The translations under genes were made by a program, and so were the position numbers. Shown one piece after another: positions 34,624-46,768 of a stretch of DNA of 64,000 nt. The notes under the pieces were generated by a model that saw only the letters and a list, made by a program, of their open reading frames with translations, was not told the DNA's origin and did not search any database. Each line of letters begins with the position of its first letter. Position 1 is the stretch's first letter. This DNA comes from Galerina marginata (lineage: Eukaryota > Basidiomycota > Agaricomycetes > Agaricales > Galerinaceae), in NCBI GenBank assembly GCA_023014335.1, contig JAECYW010000002.1, positions 4,340,001 to 4,404,000 of the forward strand, in the 5' to 3' direction.

Positions 34624-35439
34624 ATGTTCTTTTGCCCACCATTTCAACCTCGTCTTCCACTTCCTGAACGCCGTTCGCCTTCGAGAACATGGAAATCTAT
34701 ACGTCGTATCAGTATCTTTCCTCACTATCGCCCAAACCTTCCAACATCCAACGCCTCATGTGCTCGCTTTCGCTTATGGAGGAAGGACTTTACAGCAAGG
34801 GAAAAGCAGCTAACTCAGTTCAAGGCCCTCGAGGAGAAAATGTATAGACTAACCGACGATGCTCACAAGATCAGAGAGCAACGATGTGCTTTGTTTGTTC
34901 TGCGCGCTGAGGTCCACAAGATCTCTGTTGCACTTGAACAACTTAACAAGGATCCCCAACCAGTGTTGCTCACCCTAATGGTTCGAGAACCAGCTGTGAA
35001 ATCCTCATTCAAACTTCGTGTTCATGTACACAACATTACCTCCGATTTCAATCCTACATATCTCGAGCTCGAGTCTCGCCCGTCTACACCTATTTCACCC
35101 CCTCCGACACCGAGTCTGACACCTAGTACTGCACCACCATCCCGTCCCACCACTCCACCACCACTAATGGTCGAAATTTGCACTCATTTCCCTATTGACG
35201 AAACAGCAACACTTTATCATGGCCAAATCGAAGATGTTACAGACTCCTGCTACCGTGGAGGTTGGTGCTACAGAGCTCTTCGCAATTCTCTCAAAAAACG
35301 CAGACCCGGTCAACCCCCCGAATCAGACGACAAAAACCCAAGCATTAGCTTTTCAACCCTTATTCACCCAGTATCACGGTCATATTATATGTACCCCAAT
35401 GGTTTTCGCCCTTGTACCCCCTCCAGCCTCTCTTTTTGA
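34624..35439 (+). CDS. Hypothetical single-exon ORF, 271 residues
   Basis: The frame is open from an ATG at 34,624 to TGA at 35,439. The N-terminal third has a helical, charged part (FTAREKQLTQFKALEEKMYR). The middle has a beta-like stretch and then a Pro/Ser/Thr-rich linker (PSTPISPPPTPSLTPSTAPP). The C-terminal part has two Cys and a basic patch (LRNSLKKRRPGQPPES). No family is recognised. Its placement between transposase remnants suggests that it belongs to a mobile element. From 35,440 to 35,819 nothing was recognised. Confidence 0.35.
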   Translation: MFFCPPFQPRLPLPERRSPSRTWKSIRRISIFPHYRPNLPTSNASCARFRLWRKDFTAREKQLTQFKALEEKMYRLTDDAHKIREQRCALFVLRAEVHKISVALEQLNKDPQPVLLTLMVREPAVKSSFKLRVHVHNITSDFNPTYLELESRPSTPISPPPTPSLTPSTAPPSRPTTPPPLMVEICTHFPIDETATLYHGQIEDVTDSCYRGGWCYRALRNSLKKRRPGQPPESDDKNPSISFSTLIHPVSRSYYMYPNGFRPCTPSSLSF

Positions 35440-35819
35440 GTGTTAGGTTGTAGAAGGATGAACGTTTACACTTCCGCACCATATTCACACATATTCACTC
35501 AACCACTTGGTCTATCGAGGTTATTCTTTTTAGTGTAACCTGAGTCTCCTGTAGACGTAGATAGATGTCAAATCGTAACAATCGCAACAACGGACCAGTC
35601 AAGTCTATGACAACCTGCCGAGCCCTATGATGGACCAGCAGAACCCGTAATAAAGGCCAATACCACTCAGTTGCAGCCAGTTGTATGGCTGCTCAATTGT
35701 AGACTACAAAACTTATAATGTACTGACTTGACATTTAGAACAGAGAATTCACTTAATAATCACACAAATAGAATGTCCTCGGTACTAGAAAAGAAATTGT
35801 ATACAGAGTAATAGTACAT

Positions 35820-38800
35820 TTAGATAGAACCACACAGCTGGGTACCAAAGCGAGAATGACACAGAACCACCAATGTCGTTAGTCCTAAGAAGAATGAGTT
35901 TATATCCCAAAAGCAAATGAGTGAAAAACATACACGGGAAAGAGTAAGAACAACAGTTCTTGTATCATCTAAGTTCCACCGAGCACAATGTGATACGACC
36001 CACTCAGGACGAATACGGAAGAGCTCAGGCGATAGGGCTGGGGAATAAACCATTGCCGGAAAGTGAGGATAATGGCGAAATGGGTCGACAGACCCCGGAG
36101 CAGCAGGTAGTTGTTGGCGAACGACATAGTCAAGTTGACCATTCCGCTGTGCGACAATGTACTCGATGGAAGCAGGAACAAGGGCGCCTGACATCTTGCC
36201 ATCTGGGCGATACATGATAAGACTGTTGCCGACATGTGTGCTTGAACGGGAAAAGAAGACGCCATTAGACTGGTGGCGGGCCCGTAGCGCTACTTTAGGA
36301 TCATGGAAGATGTTTTTCAAGGCAGGGGGAACGGGCAGGTAAGCAGAGTCGGCAATGTCGTCGTTGTCGGATGTGCGCATAGCATTACCGGCAAATTTGT
36401 CGAATAGAGTCTTGCATTCCTTGATAAACGGTGGGCAATTTGGACGGGCGAGCCAGTGCTTCAACTTCGCAGCCTTCGAATAATAGGTGAGCATGGTGGC
36501 TTCCAATTCACCTACAAAAGAGTCAGGTTGATTCTTAATTGCGATAAAATAGACTTACCAAATTTATGGTTATGAGGAAGACGCTGCAGCTGGCCAATCA
36601 GACGTTCAAATGGGAAGCACCACCAGGAACGTACAGGGCCAAACAGGCGTAAGAAGTCAAAGATATGGAGCACCATATGGCAGTTGACACGGGGTTTAGT
36701 GTCAGGATGAAGGACCGTAAGGTTGTGTAGCCAGAATTTCATGTGTGTCAGGTAGGCGTTCGATCGAGCTTCAGTCATCGTGCGCATACAAGCCAATGTG
36801 ATGGCAGAGACCAGTGCCATTGTGTGGTCAAGGGCTTGACGCAACGACAAAGCAACCGAATGAACACTACCTTCTCCCCATGTGCTAATAAGAGCAACAG
36901 GAAGGTAAACAGTGGCCAAGGTTCGCCATTCATCCGCCTTTAGCGTACCCGCAGCTGGCAAGCCAAAGTTACGTGGGACAGAGGGAAGCCAAGACGGAGT
37001 AGCCATATCACGAATGACTGCTCGGATATGGTCCATGACTTCTGGAGTCCCGAATTTGACAGGTGCATTGAGCATTGTATATGGATGCATCTTCCGCTGA
37101 GAGATAACAGGGTTAGCTTGAATCGAGACCACAACTTATGGGTACATACCCAATCCATCAGGAGCTTTACATAGGAAGCCTTACTCGCACGTATGGTTGT
37201 TGGCAGCTTTAGGCCAAGGCTGCTAGAAACAAATTCGAGTGCTTTGGAGTTTTTCGAAGAGAGACGGCGTTCCAAGGTCTTCAGATTGTCTTCTAAGGTT
37301 TTGGTATTCGGCTCATCTTGACCCTCTATCGGTTCCAATAGGCGTCTGTGGATGTGAGGGATGTGCTTCAAATCGTTCTCAGATACATCTTTCCGATCCT
37401 TGAAATCCTTGCCTGGTTCTGTGAATTTGTGTTCGAAAGCAGGGACAAATTCTGCCTTTTCTGTTACTTCCCTCAGGCAAAGGACATCCCGAAAATGAAA
37501 CTGGGCCAGGCCCAACAAAAGACAGTGCATTGAGTCGACGACCAACATACGGGGTGGATCCCAATACGGAAGGCGCCATACTTCAGACCATCGGATACCG
37601 TTCGCTTGAAAAAGTTTTTCTTGGTCTCTGACAGTAGGGGCATCTCTCCAAGCCTCGACTTGACGACGAAGCTGATCCCGGTCTTTGGGTTTCCAATCAG
37701 CGGCTTCAACATCGGTCCTCCCGAGAGTATCTTGATGATAGCAGCGGCAGCGGCTGCAGCAATGGTTACTGCTGTGATTTGCCGATTGGTTGAATTTGCG
37801 TGCAGCTGGAAGGTCATTGACGGACAAAGCTATTGCACAGCGAGTTAGTCTTCCATTGGGGTAGTTGGCCGTGCGTGAAAAGTGTACGCCGCGTTCCCAA
37901 GAAACCAAGAAATCGTCAATTACCGGACGAAGGTAGTGGTTAAGTTCTGTATTGTGTGGTTCATTTGGGCCAGGGATAACACACGCGACATATATATTCT
38001 CGGGCTTGTAGCGAACACTGAAAGGGAGGCTGAGGCACACCGCCGATATTATCCCACAAGATGCAGAGGCTCCTCTGGGTGTCGAACCTTCAGCGCTGAA
38101 AAAATCAACATTGATTGCAAAAAGGTAACGGCCTTCAGTACCGGGCCTATCGACGAAGAGGCGGTTCCCATCCGGACCTTTGAAGGTACGAATGAATTCC
38201 GCTTGAGATATATCGGTAACGTAGGCCGGAACCGGTTCACCCCTATTGATCGACGCCATCAAGTCGTCATTGGTACGATCCGCCATGTTTTCCAGATCTC
38301 CCTGTGATATGAGTCCCCCGAGATAGTCGTGGAAACTATGATAGATAACAGTTTTCAAAGGTTTGGCGCCTTCGTCAGGTTCAGAAAGGGCCGTCTTGCA
38401 AATATCCGAGTCAGGAGTGGGGCGATTACTGCATTCACGAGGATATGAGGGGACAGCTGACCCTAGAGCAAAGGTGGGGGGGTATGTGCAGTGACAACTC
38501 GGACAAACTGCGTTGGCAACAGTCATGGGCTCCAAGTTAAATCTAGCCAATGCGGGTTCGAGGGTAAGGGGTATTTGGTCGATAATGTACTGTTGATTGA
38601 TGGTAAAACTTCCTGATGGATCCCGAAAGGCGCAGCGAAGCATTACTGAGAGCAGACCCAGGATAAAATCTCCCATGCGGCGACTGGCGCCCATGATGAC
38701 TGCGCAGACGACTGAAATGAACATGGCTATCTGGGCGACCTGGTCATGACGATCAATTGGCATATTAAAGTGATGATCTGTGGAAGCACAAATAAGAAGA

Positions 38801-39608
38801 ATTTCCAACCATGTCTGCAGGAAAACCTTACCAGACTTGAACAGAAGTGGTACGCTTTCATCCACAGGTATTGCCTTCCGAACTTCGACGAAGCGGTCGT
38901 GAAGATCGGCGACAAATTTAGTAACGGTGGCTTTCGCCGTGATGACTGAATGGACACTGCGCGTAACGCTCTTAAGAGACACTTGCAGTTGAATCAGTTC
39001 GTGAATCAGTTCGGCTTCCACGTGGGTCAGAGTCTCAGATGAGGGCGACAAAAGTTTGGCAGAACATGTTTCAGCGCGCTCCTGGATGGCTTTGAGGGCC
39101 AGGTGTGCTTTCTCGGTCTTGCGATTTCCCTCGCGTTTTTCCAAACGACTCTTCATCTTGATCAGAGGAGGGGGCTGGTCATCATTCTCGGTGTTCTGGG
39201 ATATAATGTCGGGGGCAAGATGCAGGAGATCGCCAGCCTGGGGAGACGGGTCCGAAATCTGAAGATTCTGAATGCCGGCAAGAATGTCGTTGAGGGGAGG
39301 GGGTTCAGCAGCCGCAGGTACTACTGGGCACGATCGTTGATATTCATCTCGTGAAACCATAGTTTACTGGGTTGTCTCTCGGTACTGAGGCCGCCGTCCG
39401 CTAAAGTATCGGCGAAAAGAGACGACGCGGCTTCACGAACGGCCGCGAGGCGAGACTGCTCAGTTTCAAGCTTGACACGATTGAGGTGAGCGATACGCTC
39501 CGATGCTTTCAGCGTTTTGCCTAAAGATCTACCATCGGGTCCAACAGGGCCGGAACTTGTGCACTCTTGACAAAGGCACTGAAAAACTGCATTGCCTCGA
39601 GCAGGCAT
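35820..39608 (-). CDS. CACTA-type (Tnp2-like, Transposase_21) transposase
   Basis: The main exons are 39,360-37,150, 37,096-36,559 and 36,511 to about 35,930, with a probable short last exon ending at 35,820. An N-terminal C-x-C-x2-C cluster (FQCLCQECTSSGP) lies at 39,608-39,370 but in another frame. I found no credible intron there, so a frameshift or an unseen splice is likely. Family landmarks are QGDLENMADRTNDDLMASIN, the first acidic motif FAINVDFFSAEG, the RYKPENIYVACVIPGPNEP block, DLPAARKFNQSANHSSNHCC, the second acidic motif MLVVDSMHCLLLGLAQFHFR, LKADEWRTLATVYLPVALIS and FLRLFGPVRSWWCFPFERLI. Tnp2-type proteins bind and cut CACTA element ends. I could not locate CACTA termini. A deleted sister copy is at 57.9-59.3 kb and a fragment at 50.4 kb. 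Confidence 0.8.
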
Positions 39609-39696
39609 ATCGAGTTAAATAGTTAACCGCAGTACGAGTTTTGAGTTCTATGTACTGAAACAATAGAACTCGAGCCCAACTTCGACAGCGCAGCAG

Positions 39697-39826
39697 GATT
39701 TCTATGTATTTGATACAAAGGAAATGAAAGTCGTCCAAAGAAATTGCCTTAGCAAAGTAGAACCGTGTATGAATACAACAGTTCCAACTTGAGCGAATTT
39801 CGTTGTATGCGATACAGACGAAATGG
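39697..39826. repeat. Two GTATC/GATAC palindromes
   Basis: GATTTCTATGTATTTGATAC... lies at 39,697-39,726 and AATTTCGTTGTATGCGATAC... at 39,796-39,826. The second is followed by GGTGGGCGACGACGGCGGGCG, as at other copies. Family copy E starts directly after, at about 39,853. Confidence 0.75.
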
Positions 39827-39852
39827 GTGGGCGACGACGGCGGGCGCTGCAG

Positions 39853-42691
39853 CTACCCAGCAGGACTGCGTTTAAATTCCGACTTGATCATGACACTATT
39901 CCTGATCCTGACCCGTTGGTTCAAAAGCGGGGCAGCTCCAGTGAAGTGGTAAGCTAGTGGAGAGGCTTCCACTGAACCTTCTAGTCTGACCCATCCAAGG
40001 AAATCACAAAGCGCATGAGAAGGGATGGTCCACCAAACCACAAATTGCATTCGGCAAATAGGGTCCTCAACCAGCTGACAGTGACTCAAAAGGAGCAACT
40101 CCTCCAACAGGAGACGCGGATGCGGGTATTCCAAGAAAAGCTCCAAAAGGAGCAGTCGAAGAAGATCGAAAAATTCCAGGAAGAGCTAGAAATGCAAGCA
40201 CGTCAATGGGAAGACAAGAGGACACGGGAATTGGACGCTAAGAAAGCGGCGCTTGATGAGATGACAAACGATGCTCAAGCAGTATTGAGGAGTGCTCAAG
40301 AAATGGGAAAGCAATGGGAGGCGCGAACAGCAAGCTTGAAGGAGAGTAGTGAGAGGGAAAAGGATTTGGAGTTAAAACTGGACCAGATAAAGGTGTGTTT
40401 CATTGAGCTTGATCGGACAATCTCAATTTATCTCCAGCCAGCATGATAAACAACGAGCGGTTGAGGCCGCTGAGCTTGCACGGAAGGAAAAGGAAAAAGA
40501 GGCGGCCCTTGCTCGGAAAAGGGAGGCTGAGGCTCTTGAAGCAACTAAGCTAGCTAAGGAAAAGGAAGAACAGGCGGTGCTTGCCCAGAAAAGGGAGGCG
40601 GAAGCAGAGGCGAGAATCCAGCAAATTGAAGTGAGTCAAATTAAAATTCTCTGCTTAGCCTTTACTAACGCCTCGGTAGCGAGAGAAGGCACAGGCTGTG
40701 AATGCGGTCGCCATTGCTGAACGACATGAACAGGCCGCAAAGGCAGCAATCGTGCGTATGGAGGTAATTTTAATCATAGTTCCATACTCGGATGGAAATT
40801 GACAACCTGGTTAGGAGGAACGGAAAGCGGATGCTGAGAAGCTGAAGAAAGAGTGGAAGGACAGATTTGAGCGTCTTCGGGTGACTACTCTGGCTTGAAC
40901 CAATCTTGAACATGATGATTGATGCTTGATGCAGGCAAGTAGCGAGCGCCAAATGGCAACATTGATACAAAAAGTCGAGCGACTCCATGGGCAACGAGTA
41001 GGTGACTCGAGCATTTGCTGTCCATATCGATCAAGAAGTAGCAAGCGATAAGCATATGGGAGACGAAGTCATTGAAGAAGATGCAGGACGAGGACAATCT
41101 TCGGCCACATCATCCAAGGCACAGAATCCATCCATATCGGCCAATAAATTGGCTGGAGCCAACTGGAAGGAAATTAGACACAAGGAGGGGGCCAAAACAT
41201 CGACTGTGTTGGTTGAAGCCTCTGTGGGTGTCATCATTCTATTGTCTTGTCGTGCGTTGCTGACAGAAAACAGGATGACGATAACGACCCCGTCAATGAA
41301 GATGTCGAAATGGACGACGTAGATGAGAGACGCCGCAAACGGCACGGCAAACGCAGGCAAACGGGCAGAAACAACGGTGGAGAAGGAGATGAGGAGAATA
41401 ATGGCGACGACGACGACGACGACGATGACGATGATGACAGCAACACAAAATCGTCACGCATGACAAAGGAAGAATTCCAGGCGATGATTGGCGACGTTAT
41501 GAACGACCTTGCAAAAAGGTTGACCGGGATATCGATCCGGAAGGCCAAATTCACCAAAGGTCCCCAGAACTCTAAAAAGCCCACCAGCGCGTCTCGCAAA
41601 AGGTCTGCGAAAGGCCGACTGGAAGAGGAGAAGGATAACGATGAGACCTTTGAAAGGAAAAATTATCTCGTCAGTGATTTCCCGATTTATCTAGCCAGCG
41701 AATTACTTACAAGGAATATAGAACCTTGCCCGACAAGTCAGGGATGACTGCTTCAGCGTCGATGCTCTCGAAGATTTTGCTCTGCACGACCCACCCGAGA
41801 AAGATGCTGTTTGTCTCTACAACGACGGAAAAGGTCCAGGGCCAGATGCAGCGGATCTTCGCATCGACATGAGAGGAAAGATTTCGTCTAAATGGAATGT
41901 CCAAGTGCTTGACCTCATGGTTGACCTCATGCGCACCAAGTTGCAAACTGAGGCTTGGGAATCGCTTCCCTAACGCTCAGAGGCCTATCTTCGCGACCTT
42001 ATCTATGACCAAGTGCAACGTGCAAGGACAGTTTGGAAGGATGCCCAACCAAAAGTCAAGGAGGATGGGCAGATCGAAACCGTGAACGAGGTCGAATAGA
42101 GAATGGTCGCGAGGAAGAAGGAAGTGGGAATGCTTGGGCGCGCGACATCGAGGCGGATTAGTGTATGTGCTTCAATACCTCTTCTTCGGTGAAGCTGACG
42201 CATTTTTTCAGAGATACGCACGTCGCATCGAAATTATTGGGAAGACTATTGCGAGAAAAAAGGAGCGAGGAGACCCAGATGTCGAACTCTGGGAATATAT
42301 GGAGAAATATTTCGAGCTGCTTGGAGATGAGGGTATGAGCTCGGACGAGAGCGACGTGGATGAGGCCGGAAATGAAGTTTACTACGTCATGGCAATGCCG
42401 TGGCGGCGCAACATCGAGGCGGAGCTGGAGATCGTCGACCGACAGCGGCGCAAGGACAAGGAGTTGTTCTCCAACAAGGGAGCAAAACCAGGGAGGAGGA
42501 TACGGGACGGAAGGAAGAATTCCCGAAGGACACCGGCTCCAGAGCTCCCTAAGTCCCTCTACGAGAAAACCTGGTTTGCTGCTCTGTCGAATGAAGGAAA
42601 GGCCAAACTTCAGATCCGAAAGGATGAGTTCCATGTCAGGAAACTTCGACGCAGAGGCGGATCAGCTGCTTAGGAAGGAGGTGGTAGAATA
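39853..42691 (+). pseudogene. Coiled-coil/GMSSDESD family, copy E (decayed, nearly full length)
   Basis: Homology to copies B and C starts abruptly at CCCAGCAGGACTGCG. The exon chain is intact: RVLNQLTVTQKEQLLQQETR, ALARKREAEALEATKLAKEK, NAVAIAERHEQAAKAAIV, EERKADAEKLKKEWKDRFER. An acidic run, SRMTKEEFQAMIGDVMNDLA and the C-terminal domain follow. That domain contains DLIYDQVQRARTVWKDAQPK, DEGMSSDESDVDEAG, MAMPWRRNIEAELEIVD and LFSNKGAKPGRRIRDG. Two stops interrupt it, TAA at 41,971-41,973 and TAG at 42,097-42,099, where copy B has CAA and CAG. A one-base shift near 42,630 separates the last segment (FD AEADQLLRKEVVE) from the preceding frame. Introns are retained. No function is known for the family. 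Confidence 0.75.
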
Positions 42692-42773
42692 ATCGGTATT
42701 TAGGCGATACACAGTGAAGAAATTAAACATACCTGTTGTAAAGCTTGACTATGGAATGAATTAACAGTTCGAA

Positions 42774-43190
42774 TCATCACCGGAGAGGGCCAGGTGATAA
42801 CCGTTTGCCGATGGCACCAGTGGTGCGGAATAAGTATCACCAGAGCTATCCAAGTGATATTTATCAACGTAAAACCCAATCCAGAGCGACCATTGGTTTG
42901 GAGGAGGGAAATCCGTTCATCGGACCTGTCCAGATGAACGGTGCTTGGTGGTTTCGGTCAAAGATACAGCCAGTTCATCAGAGCGATCCAGATGAACTTG
43001 GCTTGTAGGAAGGGAAGACATCGAGGACTTGGCCAAATGCGTCGTTTTGTTTGGCGACACCCTCGTGGCCAAACAATCAACCCGAATCATTTCTATTCTC
43101 AGTTCAACTTCCTCCGTCAAATCCACCACCACCACCAAGTCCAACATCACATCACTGACACTGCTGGGTATGCTTCCATCGCGTCAATTT
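42774..43190 (+). repeat. Hairpin cluster: K-type, H-type and GTTTGGCGAC units
   Basis: K units (TTATCAC...GTGATAA type) lie at 42,774-42,803 and 42,832-42,862. H units (GTTCATC...GATGAAC) lie at 42,913-42,941 and 42,970-43,001. A TTTGTTTGGC...GGCCAAACAA dyad lies at about 43,054-43,075. A CTTCCATCGCGTC box lies near 43,168. The order H, H, GTTTGG dyad, CCATCG box is the same as at 50,107-50,370. Confidence 0.7.
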
Positions 43191-43279
43191 CTTTGTGTTT
43201 TACATCTTACTCACGTTGTTTTGCGTTTTCTTTCAGCCGTGCCCGCTTACCGCTGCAGCGCCCGCCGTCGTCGCCCGCT

Positions 43280-43377
43280 TAGTTCGTTTGTATCCCATAC
43301 AACGAAATTTGCTCAAGTTGGCTAACGCTTGCAGCACCCGCCGCCGTCATTTTGTTTGTATTGCATACAACGAAACG
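43280..43377. repeat. Two GTATC/GATAC-type palindromes
   Basis: TAGTTCGTTTGTATCCCATA... lies at 43,280-43,310 and ATTTTGTTTGTATTGCATAC... at 43,349-43,377. Both are flanked by CGCCCGCCGTCGTCGCC or CACCCGCCGCCGTC, the complement of the GGCGACGACGGCGGGC tract beside other copies. Confidence 0.75.
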
Positions 43378-43631
43378 TGCTCAAGTTGGAACCGTTGTAT
43401 CCATACACAGTTCTCCTTCGCTCAGGCAATTCGCGTCCTATTGGCCAGGACTTTTCTGGTGTAGATAATCTGAAATTGTAGCTCCATCTCACAGTACTCA
43501 ATTATGTGTAAGTACTCACATTGATCTGACTACTTTATCAATTCTAACCTCCTCGATCTCTCCGTCTAGCCCTATCAACTGTCCCAAAACCGGCGTCATA
43601 CTTTTTTCGCGATCGTTTACCAAACTACCAG

Positions 43632-44050
43632 ATGATGTGTGATGGCCATGTCTTTACCTCCCCAAACCAAGAATCTTTGCCACATCCGCTTCCCCTTGAT
43701 ACTGAACTTGGCCCAATGCCGTCTCCAGAAGAACTTCGATGTCGCGTTTGGGCAACACCGACCACCCCATATACCGCGTTCATCTTCAAAACGCCCTTAT
43801 TTGGTCCTATGATGGGTCGCTTTGACAAATACAAGATCGAGAACGATGCTCATAACTGGCATTTGCCCCGAAACACCTGCAAATCGTGGAAGCGGTTTGA
43901 GCACGGCATGCGTGATGCTGCGGCGAAGCTATCGTCCCTTTTCTTTTCTACACACCCTGACTTTCGACCCTTCTGGGATATATTGATGGCGTTAGGAGCG
44001 GAGCGTAAATATGTCTTTCTTATACGAGCGCGTCGTCGAAGCGAACTAAG
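43632..44050 (+). CDS. 5' part of an Agaricomycete hypothetical gene
   Basis: The frame opens at ATG 43,632. It reads LPHPLPLDTELGPMPSPEEL, then RVWATPTTPYTAFIFKTPLF, then GRFDKYKIENDAHNWHLPRN and TCKSWKRFEHGMRDAAAKLS. Its upstream region and first part are duplicated in inverted orientation at 8,990-9,300. After DILMALGAERKYVFLIRARR the sequence changes to an SSN6-like fragment in another frame. The downstream segment from 44,456 probably continues this gene. The family is known to me only as hypothetical. Confidence 0.5.
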
Positions 44051-44444
44051 GACATGCCAGGACATGCCAAAGTCCTTCAACAACTTGGCTGGCTCTATCA
44101 AGAAGGCGGCTCCTCCCAGAATCAGGAGCTAGTCATACAATATCTTACCAAGAGCCTCGAAGCTGGTATGTTTGGGTATGACACGTCAGCTTGTGGACAA
44201 CTTAACAGACCTACCGCTTAGATCCGTCCGATGCCCGAAGTTGGTATCTCCTTGGCCGAGGATACATAGCTGGTCAAAAATACAACAAAGCCTACGAAGC
44301 ATATCAACAAGCAGTCTACCGAGATGGACGCAACCCAACTTTCTGGTGCTCCATTGGCGTCCTCTATTTGCAGATCAATCGGTTCCGTGACGCTCTCGAT
44401 GCTTATTCTCGAGCTATCCCTCAAAATCCCAGTTCCTACGGCTA
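44051..44444 (+). pseudogene. Captured fragment of an SSN6/CYC8 TPR corepressor gene
   Basis: Two exon pieces joined across an intron at 44,166-44,221 (GTATGT...TTAG) read HAKVLQQLGWLYQE, LVIQYLTKSLEADPSDARSW, YLLGRGYIAGQKYNKAYEAY, QQAVYRDGRNPTFWCSIGVL and YLQINRFRDALDAYSRAI. This is the hallmark TPR region of the Ssn6/Cyc8 general corepressor, which works with Tup1. Only about two and a half repeats are present. There are no upstream TPRs and no downstream continuation (the usual SEVWFDLG segment is missing). The fragment is embedded in an unrelated gene, and its 3' end runs in frame into ...SSYGYFDTHDSEQ. The retained intron points to capture of genomic DNA. A functional ssn6 gene is presumably elsewhere. 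Confidence 0.85.
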
Positions 44445-44455
44445 TTTCGATACCC

Positions 44456-46768
44456 ATGATTCTGAACAAGCGGCGCTTGAAGCCGTCACTTCTTCAATTG
44501 ACGGTTTCATCGTCTTTTCGGGATATGTATCCTTCCTTATTGCTCTCTGCCGGTTTTGTCCCCCGTCCGGGAGCCCTTTACGAACCACAGCAGAGTTGTT
44601 TAAGTCCGCTAGCTTCGAAGTGCACCCCGAGTGGATACAGGGTCTTCATGATTCGGGTATCGGTAATTTCAGTGTGGAGCAACGGTCCCGCATAGGATTG
44701 ATCGTCAAGATTTCCGATTGCAATTGGATCAACCTAGTACCCATCGTAATCAAGGCCAATGTCTCGGTTTGGCTCCACTGGGGTAAACCGCCTTTCTCGT
44801 TACCTCGGCAATCCTGGGTGTCAGACTTGGAACCGGCACCTTTTTGGACACCGTCGTCGGCCAATCTTGCCCATATATACAAAGCGAAGAGCATCTCAAT
44901 TGAATCAAAAATCATCTTCCCCTGTTAAAGCTACATCTGATGTGACAGTCAACCCATCGTTGTAAGGCTGGTGCTCACTTCCATATATAGTGCCGGCAGG
45001 ACTGGTCAATGACCAGTCCTAAAAGACGCCTTTTGGCTGGAACGGTTGAGCGCCGGCACTCTCTCCCGTCTTCCAATCGTCTGTCGTTTCACCGGAGGTG
45101 TCACTATCGTCTTCTCAATTTAACCAGGTTGCTGCTCCGTCTGTCGAGTTTGGTTGTTCTGCAGACCTCCCGACCACCTCTTTCCCGATGCCACCTCCAG
45201 TTTCCTCTTCACCTCCCAGAATGGCACCTGATATGTCAGTTGATGCACCACCTGAGGTCTCGGTGGAGAATCCCGAGCACCTTCCGCACCGTGAGGTTCC
45301 TGGGCGAGTCTCGTCTTCCAGTGGCTCTTCATCGAGAGTTCTTGTCAGTAGTGGACCACACTCGCCAGGTGTGGCACAATGTCCTCCAGCGCCTCCTCCA
45401 GTGACATCAAATGCTTTTCTTCCACCTCCTCGTCGTACAACGCCTGATGTGGTACTTGAGCCGCTGGCTGAACGGGGGTACGAGTCGAATGGTGCTCGTG
45501 TTGCGTGGTCAACACACCACGACGACGACGACGGCCATGACCCACTCCGCACCTCAGTGGAGGACGTTATTGCGGTAAATTGCTCCACGCAAACTGAGCT
45601 CCCACTGCCGCCGTTTCAGTCTATCGAGGATATTGTTTACTATAGATATGGCTTCGCTTTCAACGAAACTACATATGATGGCCTCCCACCATATTTTGAT
45701 AAAGCCGAAAATCCCTTTAATCACTGGACAACAGCCTGCCATGCTGTTGGTGGATACGGTCTCTCCTCGTCGACTGCCAACCACCGACCTATAACGGATT
45801 TCCTAGTAACTCTGCTCAATTCCAAGCGTCCGTTCCATGATGTTCCTGGGATGTTCTGGGACTTGAGTCCTGCAAATGGCGAGCAGCTGAAGGATTTAGA
45901 GCCGAAGTGTCTTACTATTGAAGTCAAGGAGTTCCAAACCGGAGTCCTCTGCCTCCTCTATCCTCGTGCCTTAGACTCTGTAGAGAATCCGCCGTGGGTG
46001 GTTGCTGTTCCGCCTATAACTGCCTTGGAGTGTATTCGGCGCGACCTTGGACCTTCTTCGATTGACATCGCCGAGTATCTGATGGAGCAAGGGATGCCAT
46101 TTAATACGTTACTTCCTTTTGAGCGTTGCTCAGGCTCATCTCATCGTCCGCCTCAACCTCTGGAACGCCCACTCCTGGGGGACCGGTCAGCTGGGCACAA
46201 CTTTGACCGTGCTGATTCCGCGGCATATGCAACACTTCGGGACTCGTTTTTACTTGCTCAGCATAACAGTCGTCGGGCCCTTTCCTTTGGTGGTATCATT
46301 GCTCGCTTGGCCAGGAATGTCCTGCCAGACTCCGATATTCTTGCCGGTCCCTCCTCGAGTGCACGCAGAGGAGAGCAAATACTTTTTATAAGTGGAACGG
46401 AGACCAAGGTTGATGATCAACTCTCGGAGGAGGAACTGGATTTGATATGTGGGACCTACCATTTGACTAATCCCTGCTGTTTATTAGCCCAGACATCTAT
46501 GTGCTCTTGGTTTCCTCGGGCTAATGTATGGGCATCCACTGGGTATAACGTCGGTTATTGGAATCGAGAATGCGAGGACTGGTACATCGACCGAGTTCGT
46601 TCCATATTGGATGGAACAGCGAAGCCATTAACTACACATCAATGGCGGCAGCAAATTCGAAAGAATAGGCAGGCACCAAAGCTCGTCTTCCAGATGAACA
46701 AGGCGGCAGAGGAGTATCTCCTATCTTCACTAGCATCATCGTTTACCGTTACTCCCATGTCACATTAA
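44456..46768 (+). CDS. Large hypothetical protein of an expanded Agaricomycete family
   Basis: A first segment (44,456-44,960) contains GFIVFSGYVSFLIALCRF and WINLVPIVIKANVSVWLHWG. A main exon is open from about 45,050 to TAA at 46,768. Its first in-frame ATG is 45,188, and the junction intron is not resolved. The main exon has a Pro/Ser-rich start, then LPPFQSIEDIVYYRYGFAFN and YLMEQGMPFNTLLPFERCSG. The typical C-terminal blocks follow: FGGIIARLARNVLPDSDILA, EEELDLICGTYHLTN, WFPRANVWASTGYNVGYWNR and CEDWYIDRVRSILDG. These blocks recur in many large Agaricomycete hypotheticals, for which I know no function. The 3' end is duplicated in inverted orientation at 60,835-61,090. Confidence 0.6.

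Noticed and set aside
35440..39852. CACTA termini around the intact transposase
   Set aside because: I scanned both flanks for paired CACTA/TAGTG ends and found no convincing pair, so no element boundary is given.
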